Shown here: positions 18,067 to 19,118 of the stretch, one piece after another
Numbering within the stretch: the stretch's first letter is position 1
Layout: every line of letters starts with the position of its first letter
Assembly: GCA_002405875.1 (NCBI GenBank)
Contig: DHMR01000010.1
Coordinates: 1 to 19,118 of the forward strand
Direction of reading: 5' to 3'
Source of the DNA: a bacterium UBA4637
GTDB lineage: Bacteria; Bacteroidota; Bacteroidia; Bacteroidales; Bacteroidaceae
DNA length: 19,118 nt
Notes under the pieces: model-generated
Databases searched by the model: none
Told to the model about the DNA's origin: nothing
The model's input: the letters and a program-made list of their open reading frames with translations, nothing else
Translations under genes and position numbers: made by a program

Positions 18067-18098
18067 CAAAATTACAATAAAAAATTGGATTAATAAAA
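18067..18098 (-). promoter_or_regulatory. Promoter of HTCS-2
   Basis: The minus strand reads TAATTTTG at 18074-18067, matching TAnnTTTG. The -33 element is poor: only a TTTA at 18098-18095, 20 nt upstream. Transcription would start near 18060, giving a leader of about 45 nt before the ATG at 18016. Confidence 0.5.
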
Positions 18099-18210
18099 TT
18101 TTTTGAAGAAAAATGTAGTATGTTAATCCTAAATCTTATTTTTTGTTGGTGAATAAGTGACATATCATGGTTTTTTCTTTCGTTTTTTAGGTGTGTCTTT
18201 TGTTATTTTA

Positions 18211-18250
18211 TGTACAGAAATCGTGATTTTGTGTGTACAAATCGTGATTT
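18211..18250 (+). promoter_or_regulatory. Candidate HTCS operator: paired repeats upstream of the IPT/NHL gene
   Basis: Two units each start with TGTACA (18211-18216 and 18234-18239) and end with ATCGTGATTT (18220-18229 and 18241-18250). The ATCGTGATTT cores are exactly 21 bp apart, while the TGTACA parts are 23 bp apart because the first unit has two extra bases. The second core lies 77 bp before the -7 box. The closest match in the susC-like region (ATCATGATAT, 6520-6529) lies 78 bp before its box. This is the best conserved of the three repeat sites in the window. Function is inferred. Confidence 0.55.
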
Positions 18251-18290
18251 AATGAATGATTAACGATATGTGTGCATTAATTAGTGTCGT

Positions 18291-18325
18291 TTTACATCAA
18301 TTAACCTAATATTTGTATAGTTTTG
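18291..18325 (+). promoter_or_regulatory. Promoter of the IPT/NHL lipoprotein operon
   Basis: TAGTTTTG at 18318-18325 fits TAnnTTTG and is followed by CAGCGTC, exactly as at the susC-like promoter. The -33 position carries TTTA (18291-18294) rather than TTTG, which suits a promoter that needs an activator. Transcription would start near 18332. Confidence 0.6.
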
Positions 18326-18426
18326 CAGCGTCAAGATAAAAATGACGGTTGTGAGTCGTCCAAACCTAAAGCGACTAAACAATTAACAATATTAGAAGTA
18401 TTTATTAACTAAATCCTAATAAGAGT

Positions 18427-19118
18427 ATGTCTAACTTATTAAGTAAAATGACTAAGTCAATGCTCATGCTGACAATGGCAGCTGGGCTTCCAGCAGGATT
18501 GGTATCTTGCTCGGACGATTATCATTACGAGACACCGAAGATTAGTGGTGCGGCTTTCGACCCATCGCTGCCGGTGACAGTTTCGGAGATACTTCCTGAC
18601 TCAGGAGGTTATCTTACGCAGTTTGTAATCAAGGGTTCCAACTTCGGAACAGATCCTTCCAAGATTGATGTCATCTTCAATGGTAACCGTAAGGCCACGG
18701 TGGTCAGCTCAAATGGCACGACGCTTTACGGTATCTGTCCTAAGCAGGAGAACGGAAACAACCAAGTAACCGTTCGAGTAGATTCCGTTGGTGAGCCTGT
18801 TGCTTCTCCTAATACATTTAAATATACGAAGGTGGAGCGCGTGTCAGTCTTGGCAGGAAAAACCGCCAATGGTGGTTATGTGGATGGAAATCCTATCGAT
18901 GCTCGTTTCAACTACATGTATGGTGTAGGAGTTGTAACAGGCAACAATGTCATCGTGATGGAAGGTCGTAACAACCGTGTCCGCATGATTTCTGAGACTG
19001 ACAATAAGGTGCTCACCCTTTTGACAGGTGGCCCAAATTTTGGTCATCCTGCTGTGAGCAAGGATCGCAAGCGTTTGTTTGCCATCCAGATTACTCAACC
19101 TCATGCCGTGTATAGTTT
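18427..19118 (+). CDS. IPT/TIG- and NHL-repeat surface lipoprotein (partial, 3' end outside window)
   Basis: The first 230 codons of a gene that runs off the window. The frame stays open from the ATG at 18427. The product is probably an outer-membrane, surface-exposed glycan-binding protein of a PUL. The signal sequence ends in lipobox LVSC with Cys28 lipidated, followed by acidic residues (SDD). An IPT/TIG immunoglobulin-like domain spans about residues 40-125 (VTVSEILPDSGGYLTQFVIKG, with SNFGTDPSKIDVIFNG). From about residue 130 a beta-propeller of NHL type begins (LAGKTANGGYVDGNPIDARF, then NVIVMEGRNNRVRMIS). In related PULs such proteins sit beside SusC/SusD and take the place of SusE/SusF. 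It is divergent from HTCS-2 and preceded by an operator-like repeat. A further susC/susD pair downstream is plausible but not visible. Confidence 0.88.
   Translation, partial: MSNLLSKMTKSMLMLTMAAGLPAGLVSCSDDYHYETPKISGAAFDPSLPVTVSEILPDSGGYLTQFVIKGSNFGTDPSKIDVIFNGNRKATVVSSNGTTLYGICPKQENGNNQVTVRVDSVGEPVASPNTFKYTKVERVSVLAGKTANGGYVDGNPIDARFNYMYGVGVVTGNNVIVMEGRNNRVRMISETDNKVLTLLTGGPNFGHPAVSKDRKRLFAIQITQPHAVYS

Larger units (their letters stand above)
18017..18426. other. Divergent control region between HTCS-2 and the IPT/NHL gene
   Basis: This 410 bp AT-rich gene-free stretch holds the HTCS-2 promoter (18067-18098, minus), a paired direct repeat (18211-18250), the IPT/NHL promoter (-7 box 18318-18325) and a leader of about 95 nt. 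Its organisation copies that of the HTCS-1/susC-like region. I see no coding sequence or RNA gene in it. Confidence 0.8.

Overview
The window looks like part of a Bacteroidales chromosome, most likely Prevotellaceae (Prevotella/Segatella type). The evidence is two hybrid two-component systems (HTCS), a SusC/SusD pair, promoters of the Bacteroidetes form TAnnTTTG, no Shine-Dalgarno-like leaders, and a moderate G+C content. The genus is an inference; the phylum-level call is firm. It is a polysaccharide utilization locus (PUL), or two adjoining PUL modules.

Layout. A GH97 glycosidase (131-2116, minus) lies behind a hairpin at 83-115. Upstream of it is a large HTCS regulator (HTCS-1, 2244-6377, minus). 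A 374 bp divergent control region (6378-6751) separates HTCS-1 from a susC-like/susD-like operon (6752-11766, plus), which ends in a clear intrinsic terminator (11829-11859). A heparinase II/III-type polysaccharide lyase follows with its own promoter (12055-13947, plus). Its 3' end overlaps the 3' end of a second HTCS (HTCS-2, 13877-18016, minus) by 71 bp. A 410 bp divergent control region (18017-18426) then leads into a surface lipoprotein with an IPT/TIG domain and an NHL-like propeller. That gene is cut by the window end and probably opens the next operon.

How the genes could work together (inference from the PUL paradigm). SusD-like and the IPT/NHL lipoprotein would bind glycan at the cell surface, and SusC-like would import oligosaccharides in a TonB-dependent way. 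The lyase would cleave uronic-acid-containing chains by beta-elimination, and the periplasmic GH97 would remove alpha-linked sugars. The HTCS proteins would sense periplasmic oligosaccharides and switch on the operons. Both an alpha-glycosidase and a lyase suggest an acidic heteropolysaccharide with alpha-linked side groups, but the substrate cannot be read from sequence.

The most interesting signal is regulatory. The two HTCSs are paralogs with almost identical DNA-reading helices. Three intergenic regions carry short direct repeats 21 bp apart, the half-site spacing expected for an AraC-type dimer. They lie upstream of susC-like, of the IPT/NHL gene and of GH97. I found no mobile elements, CRISPR arrays or RNA genes.
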